Assembly: GCA_029101205.1 (NCBI GenBank)
Contig: JAQXQO010000101.1
Location: 1 to 41,468, forward strand
Origin: Coriobacteriales bacterium
Lineage (GTDB): Bacteria > Actinomycetota > Coriobacteriia > Coriobacteriales > Atopobiaceae
DNA length: 41,468 bases
Reading direction: 5' to 3'
Below the pieces are notes generated by a model that worked only from the letters and a program-made list of their open reading frames with translations, made no database searches and had not been told where the DNA came from. The number at the start of each line of letters is the position of its first letter. Position 1 is the stretch's first letter. The position numbers and the translations under genes were made by a program. This document shows, piece by piece, positions 8,994-18,271 of the stretch.

Positions 8994-10115
8994 CTAGGAC
9001 TCGGGGTCCACGTCCACCGGGTCGGCGTTGACGTCTGTGGCGCCGCGACCGAACGTGGGACGGGCAGCCTCGTTCTGAATCTCGCGCGAGCGGGCGATGA
9101 CGAAGTCGGGGTCCACCGTATCGTAGCGATGGCACGCGCAGTAGTGGCCGGGCAGGACCTCGTTCAGCTCGGGCGCGGCCACGTCGCAGGCACCCACCTT
9201 TGCGAAGCAGCGGCTGGCGAAGCGGCAGCCCGCCGGCGGGTCGATGGGGCTGGGGACGTCACCCTCCAGTATGATGCGCCTACGGCGCAGCTTGGGGTCG
9301 ACCGAGGGGATGGCCGACAGCAGGGCCTGGGTGTAGGGGCACAGTGGGTCGTGGTACAGGTCGTTCTTGGACGCTATCTCCATCAGGCGGCCCAGGTACA
9401 TGACGCCTACCCGGTCCGAGATGTGCTTGACTACGTTGAGGCCGTGCGCGATGAAGAGGTAGGTCAGGCCGAACTGGTCCTTCAGGTCGTCCAGCAGGTT
9501 CAGCACCTGCGCCTGGATGGACACGTCCAGCGCCGACACGGGCTCGTCGCACACGATGAGCTTCGGGTTCACGGCCAGGGCGCGGGCGATGCCCACGCGC
9601 TGGCGCTGGCCACCGGAAAACTCGTGTGGGTAGCGGTTGCGCATGTAGGGCGCCAGGCCCACGCACTCCAAGAGCTCGTCCACGCGCTTGTCCACCTGGT
9701 CGGGCGGCAGGATCTTGTTCGTCAGGATGGGCTCGGCGATGATCTTTCCCACGGTCATGCGCGGGTTCAGGCTGGCATACGGGTCCTGGAAGATGATCTG
9801 GATGTCCTTGCAGTAGGCACGCCGCTGCTTGGGCGTCAGAGCCGTGAGGTCGGTGCCCTCGAACGTGATGGTGCCGCTGGTCGGGGTCAGAAGGCCCACC
9901 AGCATCTTTCCGATGGTCGACTTTCCGCAGCCGGACTCGCCCACTAGGCCGAACGCCTCGCCGCGGTGAATCTGGAACGAGACGTCGTCCACCGCTCGGA
10001 CGAACGACGTAGGCTTGCCAAAGAAGTTCGAGGCGGCCACGAAGCTCTTTGTGAGGTGCTTCACGTCCAGCAGGACGTCCGGGTCCTGCGCCGCATTCTT
10101 CTGGTCTTCCGCCAT
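8994..10115 (-). CDS. oppF: Peptide ABC transporter ATP-binding protein (OppF/DppF type)
   Basis: One of two ATPases that power peptide import. The 373-residue protein shows Walker [15 protein letters not shown]-loop region [16 protein letters not shown], signature [15 protein letters not shown], Walker [13 protein letters not shown] and the H-loop IAHGLNVV. The C-terminal oligopeptide-transporter extension is present ([19 protein letters not shown] with Cys-containing CRFASRCF and a later HYCACH), which in related DppD proteins holds an iron-sulfur cluster. The start lies 3 nt after the oppD stop. It is the last gene of the operon. Peptide versus other substrate choice (nickel, dipeptide) cannot be settled from the ATPase. 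Confidence 0.93.
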   Translation of the reverse strand: MAEDQKNAAQDPDVLLDVKHLTKSFVAASNFFGKPTSFVRAVDDVSFQIHRGEAFGLVGESGCGKSTIGKMLVGLLTPTSGTITFEGTDLTALTPKQRRAYCKDIQIIFQDPYASLNPRMTVGKIIAEPILTNKILPPDQVDKRVDELLECVGLAPYMRNRYPHEFSGGQRQRVGIARALAVNPKLIVCDEPVSALDVSIQAQVLNLLDDLKDQFGLTYLFIAHGLNVVKHISDRVGVMYLGRLMEIASKNDLYHDPLCPYTQALLSAIPSVDPKLRRRRIILEGDVPSPIDPPAGCRFASRCFAKVGACDVAAPELNEVLPGHYCACHRYDTVDPDFVIARSREIQNEAARPTFGRGATDVNADPVDVDPES

Positions 10116-10118
10116 GGG

Positions 10119-11099
10119 CTACCTCCCCTCCTCTTCGTCGTACAGGTGGCAGCGCACGCTGCGCTCGGGGTCGTCCTTCAGGGGCTTCAGCTGGGGAGCC
10201 ACCTCGCGGCAAACCTTCATGCACTTCTCGCAACGGTCAGAGAACGGGCAGCCGTTGGGCAGGTGCAGCGGGTTGGGAACCTGGCCGTGAATGGTGTAAA
10301 GACGCTTCGAGTCGTCGTCGTCCAGGCGCGGGATGGAGTTCAGGAGGCCCAGCGTGTAGGGGTGCAGGGGCTTCTCGAACAGCTTCATGACGGGGGACTG
10401 CTCGACGACCTGGCCGCAGTACATGACCACCACGCGGTCGGCCACCTCGGCCACGACGCCCAGGTCGTGGGTGATCAGCAGCACGCCCATGTTGTACTCC
10501 TGGCGCAGCTTGTAGATGAGGTCCAGGATCTGGGCTTGGATGGTCACGTCCAGGGCCGTCGTGGGCTCGTCGGCTATCAGGAGTTTCGGGTTGCACGACA
10601 GGGCCATGGCTATCATGACGCGCTGGCGCATGCCGCCGCTCATCTCGTGCGGGTAGTCACGGGCACGCTCCTCGGGGCTGGGGATGCCAACCACGCGCAG
10701 CGCCTCGACCGCGCGGGCCCACGCCTCCTCCTTCGTGGCGTCGGAATGCTGCTGGATAGCCTCGACTATCTGGTCACCCACGCGATAGACGGGGTCCAGG
10801 CTGGTCATGGGCTCCTGGAACACCATGGCTATCTTTCCGCCGCGCACCTGCTCCATCTGCTGCTCGCTCAGGGACAGCAGGTCGGTGCCGTCGAAGGTGA
10901 TGGAGCCGCCGGCCACGTGGCCCGGCTCCTGCAGGAGTCGCATGATCGAGAGGGACGTCACGGACTTGCCCGAGCCGGACTCGCCCACCAGGGCCACCGT
11001 CTCGCCGGCGTTCACGCCAAAGGTGACGCCATTCACCGCTCGCACCACCCCCTTGCGGGTGGGGAACTCGGTAACGAGGTTCTTTACCTCTAGCAGCAT
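10119..11099 (-). CDS. oppD: Peptide ABC transporter ATP-binding protein (OppD/DppD type)
   Basis: The partner ATPase, 326 residues. Motifs: Walker [14 protein letters not shown], signature [15 protein letters not shown], Walker [14 protein letters not shown]-loop LITHDLGVV. The C-terminus carries the oligo-peptide extension with Cys residues in [15 protein letters not shown], the usual [4Fe-4S]-type spacing of this subfamily. It starts 4 nt after the oppC stop and runs into oppF with a 3-nt gap, so the four transporter components are tightly coupled. Confidence 0.93.
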   Translation of the reverse strand: MLLEVKNLVTEFPTRKGVVRAVNGVTFGVNAGETVALVGESGSGKSVTSLSIMRLLQEPGHVAGGSITFDGTDLLSLSEQQMEQVRGGKIAMVFQEPMTSLDPVYRVGDQIVEAIQQHSDATKEEAWARAVEALRVVGIPSPEERARDYPHEMSGGMRQRVMIAMALSCNPKLLIADEPTTALDVTIQAQILDLIYKLRQEYNMGVLLITHDLGVVAEVADRVVVMYCGQVVEQSPVMKLFEKPLHPYTLGLLNSIPRLDDDDSKRLYTIHGQVPNPLHLPNGCPFSDRCEKCMKVCREVAPQLKPLKDDPERSVRCHLYDEEEGR

Positions 11100-11103
11100 G
11101 CGA

Positions 11104-12000
11104 TCACCTCCTCCTTGCCTTGGGATCGAAGGCGTCGCGAAGGCCGTCGCCCAGCAGGTTGAACGCCAGGACGGTGACGGTGATCGCGAGGCCCGGGAAA
11201 ATCATCGTGTACGGGGCTGAGAAGATGTAGTTGCGGCCTCGGCCCAGCATGTCGCCCCACTCGGCCGCAGGAGGCTGAACGCCCAGTCCCAGGAAGCCCA
11301 GGGCCGCGCAGTCCAGAATGGCGCCCGAGATGCCCAGGGTGGCGCGGACGATGATGGACGGCGCCACGTTGGGCAGCACGTGCCGCATGATGATGACGGA
11401 GTCCTTGTCGCCGATGACGCGCGCGGCGGCCACGTAGTCGTTCTCCTTTACCGAGAGGATCTGCGAGCGCACGATGCGCGCGTACTCCGGGATGGAGACC
11501 AGGCCAATGGCCACGACGGCCTTGTCGATGCCCTTGCCCAGGGCCGCCATGAAGGCGATGGCCAGCAGGATGGACGGGATGGCCAGCATCATGTCCATGA
11601 TGCGCATGATGATGGTGTCCACGATGCCGCCCTTGTAGCCGGCGATGGCACCCAGCGTCACTCCGATGACCAGCGAGATGGCGACCGCCAGAAGGCCCAC
11701 AGACAACGAGATGCGCGTGCCCACGAGGATGCGGCAGAATATGTCGCGTCCCTGCTGGTCGGTACCGAACCAGTGAGCGGCAGACGGCGCCTGGAACGAC
11801 GCCGAGAGGTCCTGCTCGTAGGGATCGTAGGGCAGGACCTGCGGGAACAGGGTGGTCACAATGGCTATGACCACCAGCACCGCGATGACCACCAGGCTGA
11901 TGAGGGCCGCCTTGTTGCCGCGCAGCGAGTACCACACGTCGCTTGCCAGCGAATCGGGCTTCTCCTCCTCGGGGGCCACCTTAGCTTCGGCTTCTGCCAT
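11104..12000 (-). CDS. oppC: Peptide ABC transporter permease (OppC/DppC type)
   Basis: A 298-residue inner-membrane permease. An acidic N-terminus (about residues 1-20) precedes TM1 (ALISLVVIAVLVVIAIVTTL) and the OppC-type exported loop with WFGTDQQGRDIFCR. Further TM segments follow, and the EAA loop YARIVRSQILSVKENDYVAAARVIGD docks with the ATPases. The ATG at 12000 is preceded by GAGGGG at 8-9 nt; a GTG at 12009 overlaps the oppB stop (GTGA) but is too close to that site. It should pair with OppB to form the translocation pore. Confidence 0.92.
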   Translation of the reverse strand: MAEAEAKVAPEEEKPDSLASDVWYSLRGNKAALISLVVIAVLVVIAIVTTLFPQVLPYDPYEQDLSASFQAPSAAHWFGTDQQGRDIFCRILVGTRISLSVGLLAVAISLVIGVTLGAIAGYKGGIVDTIIMRIMDMMLAIPSILLAIAFMAALGKGIDKAVVAIGLVSIPEYARIVRSQILSVKENDYVAAARVIGDKDSVIIMRHVLPNVAPSIIVRATLGISGAILDCAALGFLGLGVQPPAAEWGDMLGRGRNYIFSAPYTMIFPGLAITVTVLAFNLLGDGLRDAFDPKARRR

Positions 12001-12005
12001 TATGA

Positions 12006-13022
12006 TCACCCCTCTTCCTTCGAGTACTTGATGCGAGGATCCAGGTAGGCGTAGATGATGTCGACGACCAGGTTGATGATGACGAAGATCACGCCGATCA
12101 GCAGGACGACGCCCTGCACCACCGGGAAGTCGCTCTTTAGGATGCAGTCCACGGTGTACTTGCCGATGCCGGGCCAGGCGAACACCGTCTCGGTCAGCAT
12201 GGCGCCGCCCAGAAGGCTGCCCAGCTGCAGGCCGATGACTGTGGTCACGGGCAGCATGGCGTTGCGCAGGGCGTGGTGCTTCACGACGACCTTGCGCGGC
12301 AGACCCTTTGCGGACGCAACGCGCACGTAGTCCTCGCCCAGCGTCTCCAGCATGGACGAGCGGGTCATGCGCGTGATGATGGCCATGGAATACATAGACA
12401 GGGTGACGGCGGGCAGGATGATGTGCTGCAATACGTTGCCCAGGGCCTCGAAGTCACCGGACAACAGCGTGTCCAAGATGTAGAGACCCGTGCCGCCCAC
12501 GGGCTGCAGCATGGGGTCCACGCGTCCGCTGGACGGCAGGATGTGAAGCACGCCCGAGAACAGGATGATGAACAGGATGCCCAGCCAGAACACGGGCATC
12601 GACACGCCCAGCAGGGCGAACACCAGGGTGCCGCCGTCGGCTGCCTTGCCACGGTGCGTGGCAGCCACGACGCCCAGCTTCACGCCCATGAAGGACGCTA
12701 TCAGGATGGCCACGAGGGCCAGCTCGATGGTTGCCGGGAAGCGGCTGGCGATCTCCTGCGACACCGGAGTATGCGTGTAGTAAGAGGTGCCCAGGTCGCC
12801 GTGAAGGGCGCCACCTAGAAAGTTGAAGTACTGGATCAGTATAGGGTCGTTCAGGCCGTTGGCGTCACGCCAGGCAGTAATCTCGTCGGGGGTGGCATGC
12901 TCGCCCAAGACCACGGGGGCGGGGTCCGAGGAGAACACCCTCATGATCAAGAACACGATGACCGAGACGCCCAGCAGCACCAGTATCGACTGCAGGATGC
13001 GCTTGACGATGTATTTGCTCAA
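12006..13022 (-). CDS. oppB: Peptide ABC transporter permease (OppB/DppB type), TTG start
   Basis: A 338-residue permease with six expected TM segments, beginning MSKYIVKRILQSILVLLG, the classic OppB N-terminus. The exported loop DLGTSYYTHTPVSQEI and the EAA loop LGEDYVRVASAKGLPRKVVVKHHALRNA are present, and the C-terminus has the DIIYAYLDPRIKY motif of the family. The start is a TTG at 13022 with AAGGAGG 8 nt upstream; the longer frame to 13085 crosses a hairpin and adds basic non-family residues. It is the second gene of the operon, behind the oppA-oppB hairpin. Confidence 0.92.
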   Translation of the reverse strand: MSKYIVKRILQSILVLLGVSVIVFLIMRVFSSDPAPVVLGEHATPDEITAWRDANGLNDPILIQYFNFLGGALHGDLGTSYYTHTPVSQEIASRFPATIELALVAILIASFMGVKLGVVAATHRGKAADGGTLVFALLGVSMPVFWLGILFIILFSGVLHILPSSGRVDPMLQPVGGTGLYILDTLLSGDFEALGNVLQHIILPAVTLSMYSMAIITRMTRSSMLETLGEDYVRVASAKGLPRKVVVKHHALRNAMLPVTTVIGLQLGSLLGGAMLTETVFAWPGIGKYTVDCILKSDFPVVQGVVLLIGVIFVIINLVVDIIYAYLDPRIKYSKEEG

Positions 13023-13045
13023 GGCGCTGGCCTCCTTTCGTTGCA

Positions 13046-13092
13046 GAAAAAGCGGACGCGCGAGGCGGATGCGGGACCGCCCCACGCGTCCG
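13046..13092 (-). terminator. Hairpin with T-tract between oppA and oppB (partial terminator)
   Basis: On the minus strand CGGACGCG pairs with CGCGTCCG over a 24-nt loop that contains a further GGCGG/CCGCC stem, then runs into CTTTTTC. Such hairpins after the binding-protein gene commonly lower expression of the membrane parts relative to the binding protein and protect the oppA message; this role is inferred. Confidence 0.65.
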
Positions 13093-13124
13093 TGTCCGAT
13101 ATCAAAGCCTTACGGATGGACGAC

Positions 13125-14750
13125 CTACTGCTGCTTGGTCGCGTTCCACAGTCGAACGACGCCCGTGGGGTGAATGACGAAGCCCGAGACCTTCGGGTTG
13201 TAGCCAGCCAGGTTCTTCGAGTGCGAGATCAGCAGCCAAGGCTGCTGATCTGCAACCATCTGCTCGCACTGCTTGTAGATGTCGTTGCGCTGGTCCTCGT
13301 CGCTGGTGGCGACGCCCTGGGCGATGAGCGCCTTGTAGTCGGCGTTGTTGAACTGGGCTATGTTCATCGTGGGCGTGGGGTCCGCCAGCAGGTTCATGAA
13401 GTTGTCGGGGTCGCCGTTGTCGCCCGTCCAGCCATAGAAGCACACGTCCCAGGGGTCCGTAGTGGTCTTGGTCTTGTAGGTGGTCCAGTCGTAGGCCGTG
13501 ATGTCCAGCTTTACGCCAACCTTGTCGAAGTAGCCCTGAATGGCCTCAGCCAGGACCTGACCGCCCTTGGTGTTGTAAGGACGCACGTTGGAGTACGTAA
13601 TGCACTTCAGCGAGGTGACGCCCAGGGAGGCCAGCGTGGCCTTCGCGGTATCGGGGTCGTAGGGCGTCTGCTGGATGTCGGAGTCGTACGGGGCCATCCA
13701 GGTGGGCATGACGGAGTTGGCGACGGAGGCGTAGTCACCGTACAGCGAGCTCACGAGCTCGTCCACGTTCACTGCCTGCGCCAGGGCCTTGCGCACCTTC
13801 TGGTCCTTGCACACACTGCTGTCGGTGCAGTTGAAGGCCATGTAGTTGATGTTCATGCCGTCGGCCGTGAACAGCTGGTTGCCGGCGCTGGTGATGGTAT
13901 CGACCACAGAGTCGTCCAGGCCGTCGATGATGTCGGCCTCACCGTTGTTCAGGGCGGTCACGCGCGAGGCGTTCTCGGCGATGAACTTAAAAACGATGTT
14001 CTTGGTCTTGGGAGCGTTGTCCTTGTCCCAGTAGTCGTCGTTCGCGACCAGCTTGACGTTCTGGCCCTTGTCCCACGACACGAACTTGTAGGGGCCGGTG
14101 CCCACGGGGTTCTCCATAAGACCCGTGGGGTCCTTCTCGAACACGGTGGGGCAGGCAATGGGGGCTGCCAGCACCATGGCCAGGTTCTTGATGAAAGGCG
14201 CGGAGGCGGCGGCCAGGGTGATCTTCACCGTGTAGTCGCCATCAGTCTCGACTGACTTGACGCCGTTGCCCTCGGAGGCGGTGCCAAAGGTGAAGGAGGC
14301 GTAGGTCATGTCATCGGTGCGGCCGGTGCCCTCCAGCTGGCGCTCGATGCTCTTCTTGACAGCCTCGGCATTGAAGTCGGTGCCGTCGTGGAACTTCACG
14401 CCCTGCTGCAGGTTGAAGGTGTAGGTCAGGCCGTCGTCCGAGATGTTGTAGTCGGTTGCCAGCTTGGGCTTCACGTCGCAGGAGTCGTCGTCGTAGGTCA
14501 CGAGGTTCTCGTAGATGTTCTCGATAATCTTTGCGGACTCGCCGTCGTCCACGTAGGCAGGGTCCAGGCCACGCGGGTCTGCGCCCTGGGCAAACGTGAT
14601 GGTGTCGGCGATGCCCGAGTCGCCGGAGCCCGAAGCGTCAGAAGCGCGCTTGCTGCCGCAGCCCGCCAGAGCAAAGGCGCTGCCAGCGCTTACGAGGCCC
14701 ATCATCTTTACGAATGTCTTTCGGGACATCTCGGCCTTGAACGATCCCAT
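13125..14750 (-). CDS. oppA: Peptide ABC transporter substrate-binding lipoprotein (SBP family 5)
   Basis: A 541-residue extracytoplasmic solute-binding protein. The signal peptide ends in a lipobox ALAGC (Cys31), so it is lipid-anchored on the outer membrane face. Family-5 features include TITFAQGADPRGLDPAYVD, YTFNLQQGVKFHDGTDFNAEAV and GTGPYKFVSWDKG, and the C-terminus has a NPKVSGFVIHPTG-like segment. The ATG at 14750 has AAAGGAG 5 nt upstream, and an in-frame ATG at 14765 is that ribosome site itself. It heads the opp operon. The promoter lies in 14751-14906; candidate hexamers such as TTGACC exist there but none pair convincingly. Confidence 0.93.
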   Translation of the reverse strand: MGSFKAEMSRKTFVKMMGLVSAGSAFALAGCGSKRASDASGSGDSGIADTITFAQGADPRGLDPAYVDDGESAKIIENIYENLVTYDDDSCDVKPKLATDYNISDDGLTYTFNLQQGVKFHDGTDFNAEAVKKSIERQLEGTGRTDDMTYASFTFGTASEGNGVKSVETDGDYTVKITLAAASAPFIKNLAMVLAAPIACPTVFEKDPTGLMENPVGTGPYKFVSWDKGQNVKLVANDDYWDKDNAPKTKNIVFKFIAENASRVTALNNGEADIIDGLDDSVVDTITSAGNQLFTADGMNINYMAFNCTDSSVCKDQKVRKALAQAVNVDELVSSLYGDYASVANSVMPTWMAPYDSDIQQTPYDPDTAKATLASLGVTSLKCITYSNVRPYNTKGGQVLAEAIQGYFDKVGVKLDITAYDWTTYKTKTTTDPWDVCFYGWTGDNGDPDNFMNLLADPTPTMNIAQFNNADYKALIAQGVATSDEDQRNDIYKQCEQMVADQQPWLLISHSKNLAGYNPKVSGFVIHPTGVVRLWNATKQQ

Positions 14751-14906
14751 GTTGGCTCCTTTCATCGGAAGCGTTTTCCCTCCCCAGAGAAAACTCTTTA
14801 CTTCCGGCTATTTGGACTACGAATAATCTAGGGTCAACAGGGACGCCTAAGACGTGTGATTTACTTTTGTATATGAGTATTTTCGTGTTTGAAATCAAAA
14901 TCTAAT

Positions 14907-14946
14907 AAATAACGCCTGATGAAAACGGCTTCACCAGGCGTTATTT
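14907..14946. terminator. Bidirectional terminator after argH
   Basis: AAATAACGCCTG (14907-14918) is exactly complementary to 14935-14946, with an inner TGAA/TTCA stem and A- and T-rich ends on both strands. It lies 47 nt past the argH stop and isolates arg from opp transcription. Confidence 0.85.
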
Positions 14947-14993
14947 GTGCTATGGGACGCGGAGAAATGCCTTCGCGCCATGGGGTCGCCACG

Positions 14994-16388
14994 CTACCGC
15001 GGCAGATTCTGCTCGTCTGCCTTCAGCGCGTCGACAGCTTCGCCCAGCTGCACCTGAACGGCCTTCATGCCGGTGCCGCCGTAGGTGTTGCGCGCGTTGG
15101 CGATGCCCGCGGGGTCCAGGTCCTGGGCCACGTCGTCCTCAAACAGCGGGCTCGCGGCCTTGAACTCCTGCGCCGTCAGGTCCTCCAGGCCCTTGTGGTG
15201 CTGCTCGCAGTACAGCACCAGCTTGCCCACGACCTCGTGGGCCTGTCGGAAGGGCATGCCCTTCTTTGCCAGGTAGTCGGCCACGTCGGTTGCGGCCGTG
15301 AAGCCCTTGCCAGCTTGGGACAGCATGACGTCGTCGTGCACGGTCATGGTCTCCAGCATGCCGGCGGCAATCTCCATGCAGTCACTGAGGGTCTTCGCCG
15401 CGTCAAGCGGGCCCTCCTTGCACTCCTGAAGGTCCTTGTTGTACGCCAGGGGCAGCGACTTCATGGTGGTCAGCAGGGCCATCAGGTCGCCATAGACGCG
15501 ACCGGTCTTTCCGCGCGTCAGCTCGGCGAAGTCGGGGTTCTTCTTTTGCGGCATGATGGACGAGCCCGTGGAGTACGAGTCGGACAGCGTGATGAAGCCG
15601 AACTCCGTCGAGCTCCACATCACGATCTCCTCGCACAGGCGCGAGAAATGCATCATGGCCACGCTGCACGCGTACTCCAGGTCCAGCAGGTAGTCGCGGT
15701 CGGACACCGCGTCCATGGAGTTGGGGATGGCGTGGTCGAAGCCCAGGAGCTGCGTGGTGTACTGGCGGTCCAGCGGGTACGTGGTGCCCGCTAGCGCAGC
15801 AGAGCCCAGGGGGTTGGCGTCCGCCGCGTCGTAGGCGGCACGCAGGCGCACGTAGTCGCGGGTGAACATCCAGAAGTAGGCCAGCAGGTGGTGGGACAGC
15901 AGGACGGGCTGCGCGTGCTGCAGGTGCGTGTACCCGGGCATCACGACGCCCAGGTGCTGCTGCGCCTGCTGCAGCACTACGCGCCGCAGCTCCACGTTGC
16001 CGTGCATCAGCTGGGACGCCAGGTCCTTCGCCAGCAGGCGGATGTCGGTGGCCACTTGGTCGTTGCGCGAGCGGCCCGTGTGCAGGCGGGCGCCGGGCTG
16101 GCCTATGGCCTGCGTCAGCTTGGACTCCACGGCCATGTGCACGTCCTCGTCGTTCACGTCCCAGGGAAAGGTGCCATCCTTTATCTGCTGCGATATGTCC
16201 TGCAAGCCGGCGTCGATGGCCTTCTGGTCGTCCTGGCTGATGATGCCCTGCTTTGCCAGCATGCGCGCGTGCGCGCGGGAACCCGCGATATCCTGCTGGG
16301 CCATGTTCTTGTCGACCTCAAGCGAGGCTCCGAACTCCTGCGTGAACTGGTCGACGCCCTTCTGAAACCTGCCGCCCCAAAGTGCCAT
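14994..16388 (-). CDS. argH: Argininosuccinate lyase
   Basis: ArgH splits argininosuccinate into arginine and fumarate, the last step of arginine synthesis. The 464 residues match the family. The N-terminus MALWGGRFQKGVDQF and the superfamily signature GSSIMPQKKNPD are diagnostic; TGRSRNDQVATDIRL, TPLxHxQPA-like GYTHLQHAQPVLLSHH and the LDAAKTLSDCM region are also seen. The ATG at 16388 has GGGAGG about 7 nt upstream; a longer frame to 16454 crosses a terminator. It follows argG after 86 nt, but a terminator with a T-tract fills that gap, so argH expression probably depends on read-through. Confidence 0.97.
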   Translation of the reverse strand: MALWGGRFQKGVDQFTQEFGASLEVDKNMAQQDIAGSRAHARMLAKQGIISQDDQKAIDAGLQDISQQIKDGTFPWDVNDEDVHMAVESKLTQAIGQPGARLHTGRSRNDQVATDIRLLAKDLASQLMHGNVELRRVVLQQAQQHLGVVMPGYTHLQHAQPVLLSHHLLAYFWMFTRDYVRLRAAYDAADANPLGSAALAGTTYPLDRQYTTQLLGFDHAIPNSMDAVSDRDYLLDLEYACSVAMMHFSRLCEEIVMWSSTEFGFITLSDSYSTGSSIMPQKKNPDFAELTRGKTGRVYGDLMALLTTMKSLPLAYNKDLQECKEGPLDAAKTLSDCMEIAAGMLETMTVHDDVMLSQAGKGFTAATDVADYLAKKGMPFRQAHEVVGKLVLYCEQHHKGLEDLTAQEFKAASPLFEDDVAQDLDPAGIANARNTYGGTGMKAVQVQLGEAVDALKADEQNLPR

Positions 16389-16417
16389 GTGCTGCCTCCC
16401 GATGCCGTCCCTCTGAT

Positions 16418-16452
16418 AAAAAGGCGGCCCTGCCACAGGGGGCAAGGCCGCC
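16418..16452 (-). terminator. Terminator-like hairpin between argG and argH
   Basis: On the minus strand GGCGGCCTTGCC pairs with GGCAGGGCCGCC (one G-U pair) around a 6-nt loop and is followed by TTTTTAT. It ends about 30 nt before the argH ATG, leaving no room for a separate promoter. Confidence 0.75.
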
Positions 16453-16474
16453 ACGTCGTCTGGTTTCGTCGCGC

Positions 16475-17698
<1,224 letters not shown>

Positions 17699-17851
17699 GA
17701 TGAAGTCTCCTAAGCAATTAATATTTTTATATATGTGTAGACGTGGAGAAGTGCGAACGCTTCGAGGTCCGACAAGACGCAACGCAATTTGTCTGTGAGG
17801 TAAGAAGGGCCATCGGGTGGCCATTTGGTGCCGACGGACAAAAACGCTGGT

Positions 17852-17932
17852 TTAGGCGTCCTGTCGGTTCATACGTCGCAGAGAGACCCCATTCGCGGTA
17901 TGGTGGTGCATGTTCGCGAACATACGCTTCAT
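17852..17932 (-). CDS. Putative 26-residue leader peptide upstream of argGH
   Basis: A short ORF with a strong ribosome site, GAGGAGG placed 7 nt before its ATG. It starts MKRMFANMHHH and ends SLRRMNRQDA before TAA. Four of 26 codons are Arg (CGT, CGA, CGT, CGA), with an adjacent Arg-Arg pair, and three His codons run in a row. It ends 153 nt before the argG ATG on the same strand. The position and Arg codons suggest a translation-controlled leader that senses arginyl-tRNA, but no standard attenuator terminator is clear; only a weak ACGC/GCGT stem followed by TTTTT sits at its stop. It may instead be a small functional protein. Unrecognised otherwise. Confidence 0.5.
   Translation of the reverse strand: MKRMFANMHHHTANGVSLRRMNRQDA
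17910..17923. repeat. 14-bp perfect palindrome inside the leader ORF
   Basis: ATGTTCGCGAACAT is self-complementary and covers codons 4-8 of the leader ORF. It could be an operator or an RNA hairpin; its inner GTTCGCGAAC has the half-sites reversed relative to an actinobacterial SOS box. Confidence 0.6.
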
Positions 17933-17956
17933 AGCGTGGCCTCCTCATAAGCGAGT

Positions 17957-18010
17957 GGCGCGTGCAACGCACGCGGCTGCAGCTGGCACGCTGCCCGATT
18001 GGCGCGTGCC
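17957..18010 (-). promoter_or_regulatory. Leader RNA with competing stems upstream of the arg leader ORF
   Basis: Read on the minus strand, four segments follow each other: A GGCACGCGCC (18010-18001), B GCGTGCC (17991-17985), C CGCGTGC (17976-17969 region) and D GCACGCGCC (17965-17957). A can pair with B or C, and C with A or D, so two exclusive folds are possible just before the GAGGAGG ribosome site. This is a typical layout for RNA-based control; the ligand or trigger is unknown. Confidence 0.5.
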
Positions 18011-18025
18011 CTTTTGGTGGTTTGC

Positions 18026-18031
18026 ACTATA
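18026..18031 (-). promoter_or_regulatory. Putative -10 element for the arg leader/argGH transcript
   Basis: TATAGT on the minus strand lies about 95 nt upstream of the leader ORF. The -35 region has no good match, so this is tentative. It would start the transcript just before the competing stems. Confidence 0.35.
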
Positions 18032-18097
18032 GGACTTGGCGGACGCTCAGGTGCCGAAAGTCGACAGATTCCGTGCAAATGGAAACAAACGGGACAC

Positions 18098-18130
18098 AGA
18101 GAAGGCCGGGAACCATGCTGGTCCCCAGCC
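18098..18130 (-). terminator. Probable terminator of tRNA-Lys
   Basis: On the minus strand GGCTGGGGACCA pairs with TGGTTCCCGGCC (three wobbles) around GCA, followed by TTCTCTG. The tail is only moderately T-rich. Confidence 0.6.
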
Positions 18131-18141
18131 TGTGGTTTTGA

Positions 18142-18217
18142 TGGTGCGCCCTGAGGGGGTCGAACCCTCGACCTTGGGATTAAAAGTCCCCTGCTCTACC
18201 AACTGAGCTAAGAGCGC
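18142..18217 (-). tRNA. tRNA-Lys (anticodon TTT)
   Basis: The minus strand gives acceptor GCGCTCT/AGGGCGC, D-arm GCTCAGTTGGTAGAGC, anticodon loop CTTTTAA (TTT), and T-arm GGGTTCGACCCC; CCA is encoded. The first anticodon-stem pair is a G-A mismatch. A TAGAAT -10-like hexamer lies at 18228-18233, 11-16 nt upstream of the tRNA 5' end. Confidence 0.95.
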
Positions 18218-18271
18218 ATCTTTGTCGATTCTATCACGCCGTGCGACGGCCCAAGACCCACGCGGCGGTTT

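Noticed and set aside
17727-17972. 81-codon minus-strand ORF overlapping the arg leader
   Set aside because: No ribosome site and random composition; the 26-codon ORF in another frame has the strong site.
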